Assembly: GCA_029962745.1 (NCBI GenBank)
Contig: CM057167.1
Location: 21,969,850-22,033,849, forward strand
Direction: 5' to 3'
Origin: Echinometra lucunter
Taxonomy: Eukaryota > Echinodermata > Echinoidea > Camarodonta > Echinometridae
DNA: 64,000 nucleotides
Positions within the stretch are counted from its first letter, which is position 1, and each line of letters starts with the position of its first letter. Position numbers and translations under genes: made by a program. Shown piece by piece: positions 35,801 to 45,631 of the stretch. The notes beneath the pieces were generated by a model. The model was not told the origin of the DNA and did no database searches. It was given only the letters and a program-made list of their open reading frames with translations.

Positions 35801-36774
35801 TCCTAAAGCTGTTCGTGAAGTTACGAATGACTTTACGAACGACTTGAATATGAATTGCCAAATGGGATGCTCAAAGTTTCTCCTGATGTTTTAACAAAGT
35901 GTGACTGCATTCCCCATAATCTCAATTAAATTGTGGCAAAACATACACTTCACAATAAAAATGGGTGTAAACAATAGCAACGTTTTGCATATTTTACCTT
36001 TAGCTGATGCAATTTATAATAACTGAGAATCTCATTTGGCTTGCCATATTCAAATCGTTCGTAAAGTAATTCATAACTCTACGAACAGCTTTATGAAACA
36101 CCCCCGGGAGATATGAGACTATAATCGACCCCTGCTAGCTTTGGGGGATGAATATATGTCGTAATCATGGTTCCTTCATAACCAGGCAATCTTAAGGTGC
36201 TTTCACACATGATGCGACAGTGTGTAACACACTGTGGCGCCACACTGTTTCGTCTTCACACATGGTGGGACTTTGTGTCACCACATATGCTAATGAACGC
36301 GCATTAACGCGTTAACTCTCAATAAGATAGAGAGCATATTGTCAAATGGTCAAACCTTGCGCAAGCAATCTCATGGCAACAATTTTTGCGCTAACTTTTT
36401 AGAAATTTCAACTGGTGCGCATTTTTTTTTTTTTTTTTTTTTTTTTTTATCTAGGCAGCAAACAAAAGTGTGTCCTGCCTCGGCGACATTTTTTTGTAGC
36501 CCTATACCCCATAGGCTTGTACACAAAAAAGTGTGGTGACACAGCGTGTTACTACGTACTATCGCATCATGTGTGAAAGCACCTTAATACCTCGTGAAGT
36601 TGTGATGCAACAAGAGCCAACACCTTGAACTTGCACATTGCACGTCTGATTGTCTGATGCTTACCTCATAACATTTTTCTCGACGATCAGCAAATGTGAA
36701 GTTCGATGGACTGTATTTCTGTGTACCGGATTCCTTGGAGGTTCTGCTTCCTCTTGAGAAACAGCCGACCCCAT
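18711..36774 (-). CDS. Patatin-like phospholipase with EF-hands, paralog 1 (13 exons)
   Basis: Exons 5' to 3' on the minus strand: 36774-36665, 27616-27409, 27087-26937, 26523-26390, 25538-25400, 23654-23559, 22673-22543, 22228-22143, 21440-21287, 20769-20671, 19978-19820, 19406-19311, 18797-18711. The joined length is 1650 nt, or 549 aa, with every phase kept. The N-terminus MGSAVS fits N-myristoylation and is followed by a basic stretch. The patatin domain shows the oxyanion loop GGGSQG (93-98), the nucleophile Ser124 in GSSVG and Asp266 in YIDGG. C-terminal are a 14-residue degenerate loop (exon 9) and a canonical EF-hand DANSDGEIDFNE (430-441, split by an intron after Glu436). The family hydrolyses acyl chains from phospho- or galactolipids. 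Ca2+ control and membrane anchoring are inferred. Intron 1 is 9 kb and full of transposons. Exon 11 uses a GC donor (GAG|GCAAGT). The exon layout is the same as in the + strand paralog. Confidence 0.9.
18823..18914. repeat. (GGA)n/(GAA)n tract
   Basis: About 90 bp of pure purine triplets in the last intron of paralog 1, some 25 bp from the exon 13 acceptor. On the coding strand it is a TTC/TCC tract. Confidence 0.9.
20962..21220. mobile_element. MITE with CACTCTTAGAAAAAAT ends
   Basis: The inverted ends CACTCTTAGAAAAAAT match at both sides. The interior is a run of alternating GGTTCTT/AAGAACC variants. It lies between exons 9 and 10 of paralog 1. The superfamily is not assigned. Confidence 0.7.
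22368..22521 (-). mobile_element. SINE family S1, copy 2
   Basis: It shares the S1 body (AATCAGATATGATTA, CATCCGAAAGACGCGACTC and a B box read as GGTTCGAGTCTGAG on the minus strand). Its tRNA-like head differs from copy 1. It ends about 20 bp from the exon 7 donor of paralog 1, which lies at 22541-22542. Confidence 0.75.
23136..23184. repeat. (TG)n microsatellite
   Basis: Alternating GT tract in the intron between exons 6 and 7 of paralog 1. Confidence 0.85.
24019..25332. mobile_element. hAT-type non-autonomous element (family H2), 1.3 kb
   Basis: The inverted ends are CAGGGGCGTTGCTAGA and, reversed, CAGGGGCGTCGCTAGA (15 of 16), flanked by a perfect 8-bp duplication TACTCGAC (24011-24018 and 25333-25340). 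The interior is six tandem units with a palindromic core CGCTCGCTGCGCTCGCTCG at about 24261, 24433, 24599, 24736, 24922 and 25087. No transposase. It sits in the intron between exons 5 and 6 of paralog 1, ending 67 bp from exon 5. Confidence 0.9.
25691..25924. mobile_element. hAT MITE with perfect 8-bp duplication
   Basis: The ends CAGGGGCAGCGC and, reversed, CAGGGGCGGCGC are flanked by GCTGCATC on both sides (25683-25690 and 25925-25932). It is only 234 bp, with a pyrimidine-rich core, and lies in the intron between exons 4 and 5 of paralog 1. Confidence 0.88.
27682..29278. mobile_element. hAT-like non-autonomous element, 1.6 kb
   Basis: The ends CATGGGTGTCGAT are inverted at both sides, with flanks GCGACATG and GCGACATA (7 of 8). 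The interior repeats GCGAGCGAAGCGAGCGA-type cores with AT-rich spacers. No intact transposase was found. It lies in intron 1 of paralog 1, 65 bp from exon 2. Confidence 0.75.
29500..29999. mobile_element. hAT family H1, nested copy
   Basis: The ends CACCGGCGTAAA and, reversed, CATTAGTGTAAATTCC have flanks TAGTGCTC and TAGGGCTC (7 of 8). The interior has the same 85-bp unit with GAGCGAAGCGAGCGAGC cores as the copy at 6227-6764, in the opposite orientation. Confidence 0.8.
30181..30430 (+). repeat. Long polypyrimidine (TTTCCC-rich) tract
   Basis: About 250 bases of nearly pure T and C. It gives long low-complexity ORFs (Phe/Pro/Ser on one strand, Lys/Glu/Arg on the other) that are not genes. 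Confidence 0.85.
30517..33224. other. Intron 1 of paralog 1, unique-looking stretch
   Basis: AT-rich with no exon, RNA or transposon family recognised. A 114-codon ORF at 31606-31950 has no domain or splice context that I can identify. A poly-C/poly-A run lies at 32992-33029. Confidence 0.5.
33225..33720 (+). mobile_element. 3' end of a LINE (L2/CR1-like), decayed
   Basis: The + strand reads PPKYLADLI, then TPAPRTSTKYGDRAFST and PSLWNSLPAHIR, the recurrent C-terminus of L2/CR1-type LINE polyproteins. A frameshift follows before KTYLFDK. The tail at 33680-33720 (GCGCCTAATAAATG, then TTATTATTA) looks like a LINE 3' end. Inactive. Confidence 0.8.
33807..34351. repeat. 545-bp direct duplication, copy 1
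   Basis: This copy is collinear with 34424-34968 at a constant 617-bp offset with no net indels, and differs by few substitutions. It contains a 90-codon minus-strand ORF (33976-34248) and a hairpin around GAGCAGCGACCCTT near 34257. Confidence 0.92.
34424..34968. repeat. 545-bp direct duplication, copy 2
   Basis: Second copy of the unit starting at 33807, separated from it by 72 bp. The same minus-strand ORF survives at 34593-34865 with only a few residue changes. With so little overall divergence, this is weak evidence of coding. Confidence 0.92.
35774..36108. mobile_element. MITE with arms of about 65 bp
   Basis: The ends CCCGGGGG are followed by arms sharing AAAGCTGTTCGT, then ACTTTACGAACGA and TTGAATATG in inverted order. 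A clear target duplication was not found. It lies in intron 1 of paralog 1. Confidence 0.75.
36195..36584. mobile_element. MITE family M1, copy 2
   Basis: Same ends (AGGTGCTTTCACACATGATG) and interior as 13657-14018, plus a poly-T expansion near 36421-36449. The flanks read TTA and TAA, or TTAA on both sides if the ends are trimmed by one base. It ends 81 bp from exon 1 of paralog 1. Confidence 0.85.
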
Positions 36775-36912
36775 TTTCAAAGAATAGTAAGAGAAACTCA
36801 CACTCCTGCTTCCCAAAATTGGAATGATATGATATGATATGTGTAGTTCAAAATAATTATGACGCAGGCACTCCGCGTGTATTATGCCCGAGTAATCACA
36901 GGTCATGAGGAG

Positions 36913-36947
<35 letters not shown>

Positions 36948-36966
36948 TGGTATTGTATGCTACACT

Positions 36967-37251
36967 CACTATATGAACATGGCGGACCAAAAAGCGGACA
37001 AAATAAACAACCTCTCATTCCCACCCCTCACAATGGTTCTGGTAGTCAAAAGAACATCCCTTCACAGCTATTATGTTTAATCATGTAGTTCCAGGTGAGT
37101 ATGCATGTGACACCTGTTCCACATAATTTCAGACGATGGCAGTGAAGTAATATTCTTTTGACTACCAGAACCATTGTGAAGGGTAGAATGAGCCCGGAGA
37201 ATGAGGGGTTGTTTATTTTGTCCGCTTTCTTTGTCCGTCATGTTCATAGTG
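36967..37251. mobile_element. Foldback element with arms of about 110 bp
   Basis: The left arm (CACTATATGAACATGGCGG, AAAGCGGACAAAATAAACAA, CAATGGTTCTGGTAGTCAAA) is repeated inverted in the right arm with small changes. It occupies the region just upstream of paralog 1 exon 1, where a promoter would be expected. Confidence 0.75.
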
Positions 37252-37365
37252 TATTGTATATGGTCCTTGCTACACTCTGCAGCAATGAATAAGCCACGGG
37301 TGGAGGGGAGGGGGGGGGGGGGCTGGTCTTCTTCTTTTTGTTCTTTTTGTTCATTTTTTCCCTTC

Positions 37366-37511
37366 TTCTTCTTCTTCTTCTTCTTTCTTCTTCTTCTACT
37401 AAATAAATTCTCCTCCTCCTTTTTCTTCTTACTTCTCTTTCTCCTTCTTCTTCTTCTTCTTCTTCTTCTTCTTCTTCTTCTTCTTCTTCTTCTTCTTCTT
37501 CTTCTTCTTCT
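37366..37511. repeat. (TTC)n tract
   Basis: Long, nearly pure TTC repeat between the divergent genes. The ORFs across it are low complexity. Confidence 0.9.
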
Positions 37512-38784
37512 CTCGTATGAAGGGGATTCTCATGTTTCCTTCATTCACAGAGATTCTTGAGATGTTAGAAAAAAACGTGTTTACAAAGAAGAAGACACCC
37601 CACCCCGATCCCCTCCTGCCCCGTACAGTGGCCTTGGGGTAACCTTGCCCTATCCCTCAAATTGTAGCATAACCAATTTTTGCGGGTAGAACTAATCTCA
37701 TATTCGGACAGCGAGAATTCTGAGGTTTTCATCTTGTAAAGACAGTACATTATCAGGTTTATCGTATACCTGTTAAATTTATCAACTTAACCCATTCGTG
37801 ACAGGAATTATTTAAAGCCTAATGTGATCAGCTTTTATTCTTCAAATTGGCAACACCAACATTTTTATTTTATTGCTACATTTTTCTTATAAAACATCAT
37901 GTATCTGAAATGAATATAAATTGACAGAAATTATGATGAGAAGTCAAAAAGTTGCCAATTTGCAGGGGAAAACAGTGATTTTAAACTTTCTATCACATTG
38001 CCAATTTAAGGATTTTAATGCTTATTTTCCTTTTAAAAATTTTCAGCATCAAACAATGAATATTGATGCAACCAGAATGGGCACAGTTTGTGTAGAATTT
38101 TTTGCTCTTTCTGCTCATGTATTTGGTATGATTTTTAGGGCTTTGCATCAAAAGATATTAGGCCAAACCACAAAATGTGGACCTCTGTTATGAATGGGTT
38201 AAATTATATCAACTTAACAGCCCTACTCAAGCTGGGATCTGCCAAAGAGAAAATTAAATGATACTTACAAAAATTGCAAAATGCTAATAGTCTAAGAAAT
38301 AACCGTTTTTGTGTTTTGTTGTTGTTGTTGCTGTTTTTTTTTTTTTTTTTTTGTTTTTTTTTGGTATACCATGCAACAGGCTCTCCACTCGTACCAGAAA
38401 TTTGTGGAATCGTAAAATGGACTGAGCAGCAGACCGAAAGCACAGACGCACACAGTTTCCAAGCTAAGAATTTTTTAATAAATGACTGACTGGACATTGT
38501 ACGTTAACAACGAGACTAGGCGTAAATAGTCACCTCTGACTGAAACTCCAAAAATACAACCAACAACAACAACACCGTCACTGATCTGAGAGCTCAGGTG
38601 TGCTTCACCATGTTCACTACTTCTAAAAATAAATGACTTCAAGTAATAATGAAACAAACTGAACAATATTACAAATCCCAAGTGATAAAACATCATCACT
38701 TAAGGAGGTAACCGTAAGATGATTTTTTTTTTGTTTTGATTGAAGGCGTTTGCAAAGCTCATCCCACAGTGAGCAGAATCAGCA

Positions 38785-38935
38785 GATCTTAGCCGTTTTG
38801 TAGATGTTTTCTCGCTCTTTTATAGCCGTTTTGTAGCCGTTTTGTAGCCCTTTTGAAAACGGCTACAAAAACGGCTACAAAACTGCAAAACACAGAAAAC
38901 GGCTACAAAACAGCTACAAAACGGCTACAAAACTG
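38785..38935. repeat. Inverted cluster of TAGCCGTTTTGTAG units
   Basis: Forward GCCGTTTTGTA motifs (38792, 38825, 38836) face four inverted TACAAAACGGC-type copies (38860-38930). A strong, slippage-prone hairpin is expected. No family recognised. Confidence 0.65.
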
Positions 38936-39897
38936 CACTTTGCAAATTTGGTTCACTGTGTCCAAGATAATTATTTTGCTGATTCAATAGTCATGATTGA
39001 AATTTAATGCTTTGACACCAATAACCAAAACATTTTGGAAAATATTAGAAATTTTTTGTTCGTCACCGTACAATGCCAATTTTAATCACGTCTTCTGGTG
39101 TGATGTGTGTGTGTGTGTGTGGGGGGGGGGGGGGGGTACTGCTATGAGCAAAGGTTCACCTTGCACGTCCGATACGCATTAGCGAATCTCGATCGCTGAG
39201 ACCTTCACAAAGTCTGCTTAAGGACAATTGCAGAACAATGATAATCGTTGGTCGTGAGATATGATAATCCGACCATGCTTTAAAAATTTTAATGCCCTTG
39301 TAATGTATCATCTTATGGAATCGTGTTACGCCTGAAGGATCACGCGAACAACAGGAGAGGGGGTGGCACGTACTGTGCACTTGTCATTCTCCGTATACAG
39401 TAGGGGCGACCCAGAACTTTTTCATTTGGAGGGGGAAGAATTCTTTGAAATCTCCGTAAAGTCACAAAAAAGAAGGAAAAAATAACATTCACATTTCAAA
39501 ATGCTTCTTTTTGGTTCAAAAATTTCAAGTGGTTTGGAGCTCATGAACGATATCATTTGGGGCATATTTGTTACTGAACCCAGTACTAGGGTTTAGAATT
39601 TAAAAAGGGCGATCTCACTGCCTGAAAAAGAAGTTATCGTTGAATATCCACGGATCAGTACATTTAATTTGTATTTTGTATTGGGGGGGGGGGAGACTGG
39701 ATCAGGACAACCAGGCCCTTTCTTCTGGAGTGTCTCGTACGTCAACTGGGCCTATTTTGTTTATTGAGAGGTAAGGGTATTATGTAGAGCTTACCTTTGT
39801 TTAGCGGGGTTTTTTTTGTGCAGGGCCATTTCTGTCTTTGTGTTTCTTTCTGTGATTATTCAGGCGTTAGGCTGAGAAATATATCACAATTTTGCTG

Positions 39898-39907
39898 TAT
39901 ATATAAG
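39898..39907 (+). promoter_or_regulatory. Putative TATA box of alternative first exon 1A
   Basis: TATATATAAG about 100 bp upstream of the ATG at 39999. Exon 1B has TATATAA at a similar distance (107 bp) from its ATG. Position and sequence only. Confidence 0.5.
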
Positions 39908-39998
39908 CGCAGTGCACTGTGATATAGTAACATAATGCGATTTCATATGATCTCAGAGGGGAGATTACGTGCGAGTTTCTCTTGATTTATTTGAAAAA

Positions 39999-40114
39999 AT
40001 GGGGTCGAATGTATCTACCGAGACAGCAGAAACGCCTTTGAGCCCAGTGCGTAGACCTAGGCAAACAATTCGTCGAACTTCACATTGTCTTATCGTCGAG
40101 AAAGATGATGTAAG
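39999..40114 (+). CDS. Alternative first coding exon 1A of the + strand patatin/EF-hand gene
   Basis: ATG begins MGSNVSTETAETPLSPVRRP and runs 38 codons plus 2 nt to a GTAAGA donor (phase 2). This is the same phase as exon 1B (46552-46658) and as exon 1 of paralog 1, so it can splice in frame to exon 2 at 47007 and give a 554-aa protein. The RTSHxLIVEK segment is shared with paralog 1 (RTSHLLIVEK) and more weakly with 1B. The leader GAGTTTCTCTT upstream of the ATG is also shared with paralog 1. MGSxxS fits N-myristoylation. It could instead be the remnant of a separate lost gene copy, since no other exon homologues occur before 47007. Confidence 0.75.
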
Positions 40115-40170
40115 GTAAGAACTAGACTTGTCAAATGTGTTGTTCCTAACACAACCGACTAAACCACGAG

Positions 40171-40482
40171 GGCCCGTAATCACAAAGGTGTACTAAGTTA
40201 AACCATGGTTTTTAAAAATCTGTGGCTTAACTATGGGTAGCCAAATGTGACGACTCTGTATACACTGTTATGTTCCTTATGTTTACTAGACTTCTGGTCT
40301 CATACTTTAATGGTCAAGGAAACTGCTGTACTCTCATTCCCAAGCAGTTTTTAATAGTCTGAGTAATAATGCTGATAAATCAAACATCTACTGTTAAAGA
40401 TTTGTGTTACATTTGGCTGACCCTAGTTAGACCACTGATTTAAACCATGGTTTAACTTAGTACACCTTTGAGAATACGGGCC
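40171..40482. mobile_element. MITE with arms of about 40 bp after exon 1A
   Basis: The arms GGCCCGTAATCACAAAGGTG and, reversed, GGCCCGTATTCTCAAAGGTG continue into CTAAGTTAAACCATGG on both sides. Target duplication not clear. It is inserted between exon 1A and its decayed copy. Confidence 0.75.
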
Positions 40483-40587
40483 AAGTGTTTAATATTCGAG
40501 TGCGTCATGGGAAATAGTTGAATTTCAGTCTCGAGAGAGCAGAATTAAGTGTGATTTTCTCTTGACCTCTGTAAAATAATCATGATG

Positions 40588-40689
40588 ATGGGGGCGGGTG
40601 TATCTACCAAGGCAGCAGCACTTTCTTGGAACCCAGTCAAAAGGCCGTTCATAGCACTTCACTTTACGGTGTCAGAAAAATGATTTAAG
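40588..40689 (+). pseudogene. Decayed copy of the patatin/EF-hand first exon
   Basis: MGAGVSTKAAALSWNPVKRP aligns with exon 1A, and the upstream GATTTTCTCTTGACC matches the exon 1A leader. A deletion shifts the frame and a TGA appears at 40681-40683, before a TTTAAG|GTACAT donor remnant. It is not usable as a coding first exon. Confidence 0.7.
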
Positions 40690-41355
40690 GTACATGCATA
40701 TGATGAGTTTATTTTTAAAAAGCATTAAATCTTAGCTTGTTTTCAAATCCATACCAATGAAAAAATAATGATTTAAAAAAATTCTAGAAAAATTCCTACA
40801 TGTGCAGAATTTCTTTTCTTCTCATTTGTTAGATGACTAGAAATTTTGGTACTTGCCACTGTGAAAAGTTTTCATAGTTCGAAGAAGAAAAAATGGTTTA
40901 AATAAAATTCCCTGATTTACGCAGAGTGGATTTAGCGCCCCTTTGTGAAAAAACAAATTTGGATTTAGCGGCATTTAGTAATAAACATAATCTTTAAAAC
41001 CAAATTTTATTCTACTTCCCTAAAATATTTTTGATAGGTCTATTCAATTTAGTCATATATCATAGCGCACGCATGGAACAGACATTTAGTCGTGCTAAAA
41101 CTTTGGTTTCGGTGAAAATGGATTTAGCACCTTTTGGAAATAAACTCTTCATATAAGGTAAGAAAATGGACTTGCCAAATGTGTTGTATTCCACAGGCGC
41201 CGAATATACATGTGCCGCTCTTTGGCTTCGCGGAGAACGTGTACGGTACAGGTATCCGAAGGAGAATCGTGGTCCCGCGTGGTATATATGTTGGTGAATG
41301 TTCTTGACTCTCATTCATTCTCCTAGTGTTTCCATATCCTTGGACAAGATCGCAG

Positions 41356-41359
<4 letters not shown>

Positions 41360-41390
<31 letters not shown>

Positions 41391-41541
41391 CTTCTTCTTC
41401 TTCTCCTCCTCCTCCTCCTCCTCCTCCTTCTTCTTCTTCTCCTTCTTCTTCTTCTTCTTCTCTTCTCTTCTTCTTCTCCTTCTTCTTCTTCTTCTTCTTC
41501 TTCTTCTTCTTCTTCTTCCTTCTTCTTCTTCTTCTTCTTCT
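41360..41541. repeat. (TTC)n/(TCC)n tract
   Basis: About 180 bp of pyrimidine triplets in the spacer between exons 1A and 1B. The long ORFs here are low complexity. Confidence 0.92.
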
Positions 41542-42059
41542 TTCACACTTGTTTCTGTTTCCTGCTCCTATATCCGCTATCAGTCAGTGCTTCTACTATA
41601 TCTGTTCATGCAACAATTTTTCCTTAATATCCAGCCAGGCCACTTCTCTTGATCCTTGAAATCTGTGCTAAAAAGTAAAATCTCATCTATTTCCCAAGTT
41701 CCTGGTCCCATGCAGATTTTACTAAATTGTACATTTTTATTTCAAATTGTTTAATCATGAATCATGTGTGCTATTTAAGCGTTTATACATTTCTATGTCT
41801 TACGTAATTGCCTACATTATAAAAAAATTGAATAGATGTTTGGTACTGCAAAATTGGAAAATAGCATTAAAAACACAAAGTACTTCAGCGTTTCGACATG
41901 CACTATCAGAAAGAAATAAAATCGCATGAACCGAAAATCGAAACAATATAGATGGAGACTGGCTGTAACTGTCAGGCCGGGGAAAAAATAGGCTTGCTGC
42001 AAGCCGGTTTGAAATTACGAAATTATTGAAATAATGCACGCGTTTCTCACAAACGCAGG

Positions 42060-42223
42060 AGCAGGAATTGGTCGAGCGGTATCGCCCACAGTCAGCTATT
42101 TGTCTTTGCCTACAAACTGACTCTGATCGGACCCAGGTTCGAGTCTGAGTCACGTCTTTCGGATGGTATCGTTAAAGGACCGTCCCAGACGTTAATAATC
42201 ATATCTGATTGATACTCGTCTGG
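42060..42223 (+). mobile_element. SINE family S1, copy 3
   Basis: A box ATTGGTCGAGCGG, B box CAGGTTCGAGTCTGAG, then CTTTCGGATGGT and ATCATATCTGATTGATAC, the same body as the copies at 14157 and 22368. Confidence 0.82.
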
Positions 42224-42499
42224 AAAAACCAAAGTAAAAAGCCAAATTCAAAAACAACAACAACAACAACAACGACAACAACTCTCTCTGACGGTAAAGC
42301 TTCTCGCTTGGCTGAGTATTAGCACTTTGAACCAAGATTGTTCCACGCACTCTTGGTTGTTGGGCGATTTACAATGATGAGTGCATGTCGAAAAGCTTTA
42401 GTATGTGTGTATTCAATGCTATTTCCCGACATTATATAAATCATTGTATAAATTCCATGTAGTTTGCTATCAAGAAACTCACATTTGCCTCGCTATACA

Positions 42500-42728
42500 G
42501 CGAGGTGGAAATGGTGACCCGGCCGCAATTTTTTTCCCTACGATCTTTTTGTCCCTGGCACATCAGCGACTTGATTGAACAGTTGAAAAACATCTGTTAT
42601 ATTTTGTCAACGGAATGACGCCATTGTAATGGATTTTATTACGGCAAAAATAGCATCAGCGTGATGAGGATTCGAACCGGTGACTCTTTTACCGAGTGCT
42701 GGCCGCTTTGACCGCTGCGCCACAAGCA
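42500..42728 (-). mobile_element. tRNA-derived SINE (different family)
   Basis: On the minus strand the A box TGGCGCAGCGGTC (42724-42712) and the B box CGGTTCGAATCC (42680-42669) stand at tRNA-like spacing, followed by an unrelated body that ends in a CGGCCGGGTC stretch. Confidence 0.65.
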
Positions 42729-43832
42729 GCCGAAGCTGCATGCAGTGGGGGCCCTTGAAGCTTCTTTAAAAAACACCTCGGCAATTTAGACATGAGATAT
42801 AAATATTCATTAGGTCTCAGAGAATAACATAATGCCATAATGGCAGGGACAAAAAGTTCGAAGGGGAAAAAAACAATCGCGACCTGGCCTGGGCCTGGCT
42901 GGCCTGGGCGAGCGCCTTCAGGATAAAACAGCATTGAGGATGATCGATGAAGCTTCCTTCTGTAAACAGAACTGGACAATTCCAAGCTATATTGTCCCGT
43001 ATACGTTATACGAACCAAATGTATAGATGACTAAGTTCTGATGGTTGTAGCAAAAAAAAAAAAATAATAATAACATTTCTAGAACCGGAAACTATAATGA
43101 AGTATAGAATAAAATAATTCTTTTGATGTATATCTATGTTCACAAAGCCATAATTCTTTGTTACGCATAACACATCAAAAGAATATACACCGCGGTCTTG
43201 GCCTCCGAGCCCCCCCCCCCCCCCCAAATGCGGATTCGGGGGGCCGAAGCAGCCGCGCCCCCCCCCCCCCCCTATTGGCGGAGCAAAGAGAGAGAGAGAG
43301 GCAGAAAAGAAAAAAGAAAATAAAGGGAAAAAAGAGAAAAAGCAAAAAAAATAAATAAATAAATACTTTAACTCATGAAATTCTTGATTACCAGGCTAAC
43401 TGGGGGGGGGGGGATGTTCGCTTAAACAAAACAAAACAGATCGGGCTATGGCAAAATTTCTGCTTCGCTTCACGCTCGCATGCTTTTATTTTGAGAGAAG
43501 AAAGAATTACTTGGAAGTATAATTCATTTCGGGGGGATTTTTCAGCTCTTTATTAGGGGGAGGTTTTAGGTTAGGGCTATCATCAGTTTTAGAAGGAGTT
43601 CAAGAATAAATGAGAGGCAAAATTGCTCTGCCCTCATGTTATTATAAACCAAAATTTCCGCTCGCGCTTCGCGCTCGCAATTGTCACTTCCTCAAAAAGG
43701 TCCACCAATTCCAAAGTCGAACCCCCGTAATAATCCTAGTTACGGGCCTGACAGTGACTTACCCCCATAATGTAAAACTGTGGAGAGGTATCATTCCCAA
43801 TAATCTATGATGGATCGCATTGTCGGAAGGGC

Positions 43833-45121
43833 CAGGGCCGTCGATAACGGGGAGGGTGTGAGGGGAGGGAGGGGATATGACACCCCCCTACTGCTCAGGG
43901 TTCGTCGGTAAATCTGCGCTGCCGTCGGGAAAAATGAAAAAGGGGAGAGAAAAAATGAGAAGGGGGGAGGAAAAAAAAGAAAGAAAAAAGCGAAAAAAGT
44001 AAAAGGAGTGAAGAAAAAGGGAAAAAGAAAAGAAAAAGAGAGGGAATAAAAAAAAAGAAAAAGAGACAAGAGAGGGAAAGGAAAAGAAGAAAACAAGGAA
44101 GAAAATGGATGAGAAAAACAGTGATGACAAGGTAAAGAAAAGAAAAGTCTCGGGGAGAGAAAGAGAGGTTCCGAGTTTATGTTTGCGGGTACGGAGCAGA
44201 CGTGGAGTGGGGGGGGGGGGGCAGATGATGGACCATGTTGGGTCAAGAAGGGTTGTCCTGGCTGTACTTTGTCGGTATTCTTGCTTGATCCTTCATCATC
44301 CTTGGCAAATTTTGATATTACGCAATTGGCGCGCTCTCTGTATACCGACGATAGTGTACCTTGATGATGGGGTCGTCCAGTTATCAGGTTACCCAGCCCT
44401 CATCGAGTCCGGACTGGAATCTACATTTCATAGAAAATTTTGTCGGTCGATCGCTTCGCCCTGGTAGAAACAGAATGGTTTGAGGCGGCAAGCGAGGTGC
44501 CTAAATAGAGTCATATTTGCAAATAGGTGATTAAATGTTATTTAAATATCTTTTAGGAGTGTATTTTTGATGACGAAATAACACTTCTACCATGAAGACT
44601 TTTACCATGATAAGGAGTATGTTTTTCCTCGCTTGCAATCGAAGTGACTGAATAGGCTATGATTTATATGTCTTATTGGTCCAAATGTATTTTGATGACG
44701 AAATAACATGAAAAAGAGTGTATATTTTTTTCTTGCTCGTATAATATTTAGACACAGGATGTTTGGGGAAAGCGAATGAATGCTGCAAGGGAAGTGACCA
44801 AATTTATGGTTTAAATATCGTATAGGCCCATCTGGTATTTTGATGAAGAATCATCACTTCTAAAACGGAAAGGAGATTCATTTCCTTGCCCGCTGCGCTC
44901 GCTCATATACCTGTAAAAGTCACCAAATCTGGTTGAAATTGAATGAAAATGTATAGGAGAGACGAAGGAAAATGTGATAAAGGCACACAATTATTGTAAG
45001 TGCCCCATGGGCATTATACGGTTTTAGTATTAGACGTTGGTCGTCGATGGCAATGCTTGTTGGTAATCAGTGGCCTCTACACCCCCCCCCCCCCATTGAA
45101 AAAGGTCTAGCGACGCCCCAT
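43833..45121. mobile_element. hAT family H2, second copy
   Basis: Flanked by a perfect 8-bp duplication GGAAGGGC (43825-43832 and 45122-45129). The left end CAGGGCCGTCGATAAC is a decayed CAGGGGCGTCGCTAGA, and the right end has TCTAGCGACGCCCC. The interior repeats echo the 24019-25332 copy but the hairpin cores are eroded. It also holds a purine-rich tract at 43930-44110. Confidence 0.85.
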
Positions 45122-45463
45122 GGAAGGGCAACCATAACATATATTGACTAAACTTAATAATTCTCCCATTTTTAAACATTGTTGATGCCCGTGATTCACG
45201 GAATAACGGTAAATTTTCCGATGTTCTTCCTCGATCCCTTCCCCCGGCGGGCATGCTGACAATGTTGATCGACGCCCCTGGTGTAGACAAATGTTCTTCA
45301 AAAACCTTCGTTCGACCCCATCAAATAAAATTCTTTATTGGATACATGTACTCTTGTAAAATTGTTTAATAAAAATATTTTTTTCAAAAGCTCATTCTCT
45401 GTAATCACCTCGTTTATGGCCTCTGAATTGGATATGACTATCTATTTCCAATTTCGTATATTC

Positions 45464-45631
45464 ATCTTCTTCTTTATGTGCCGTGCCAGAGTCTGACGTT
45501 GGCGGCCATGAGTCTGTCCTATCTTGAGCGCAAGATAGGACAAGTTTCAGTCGCATGGCCTCAAGAAAGGTTAAGTTTCAGATGCATGGCCGCCAACGTC
45601 AGACTCTAGCAAGGCACATAAAGAAGAAGAT
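45464..45631. repeat. Foldback palindrome, arms of about 47 bp
   Basis: ATCTTCTTCTTTATGTGCC, then GAGTCTGACGTTGGCGGCC, is mirrored at the right with two mismatches. A second hairpin, GTCCTATCTTG/CAAGATAGGAC, sits inside at 45516-45541. Confidence 0.85.

Noticed and set aside
41298..41652. ORFs of about 100 codons rich in Leu, Ser or Phe
   Set aside because: Produced by the TTC/TCC microsatellite in each frame.
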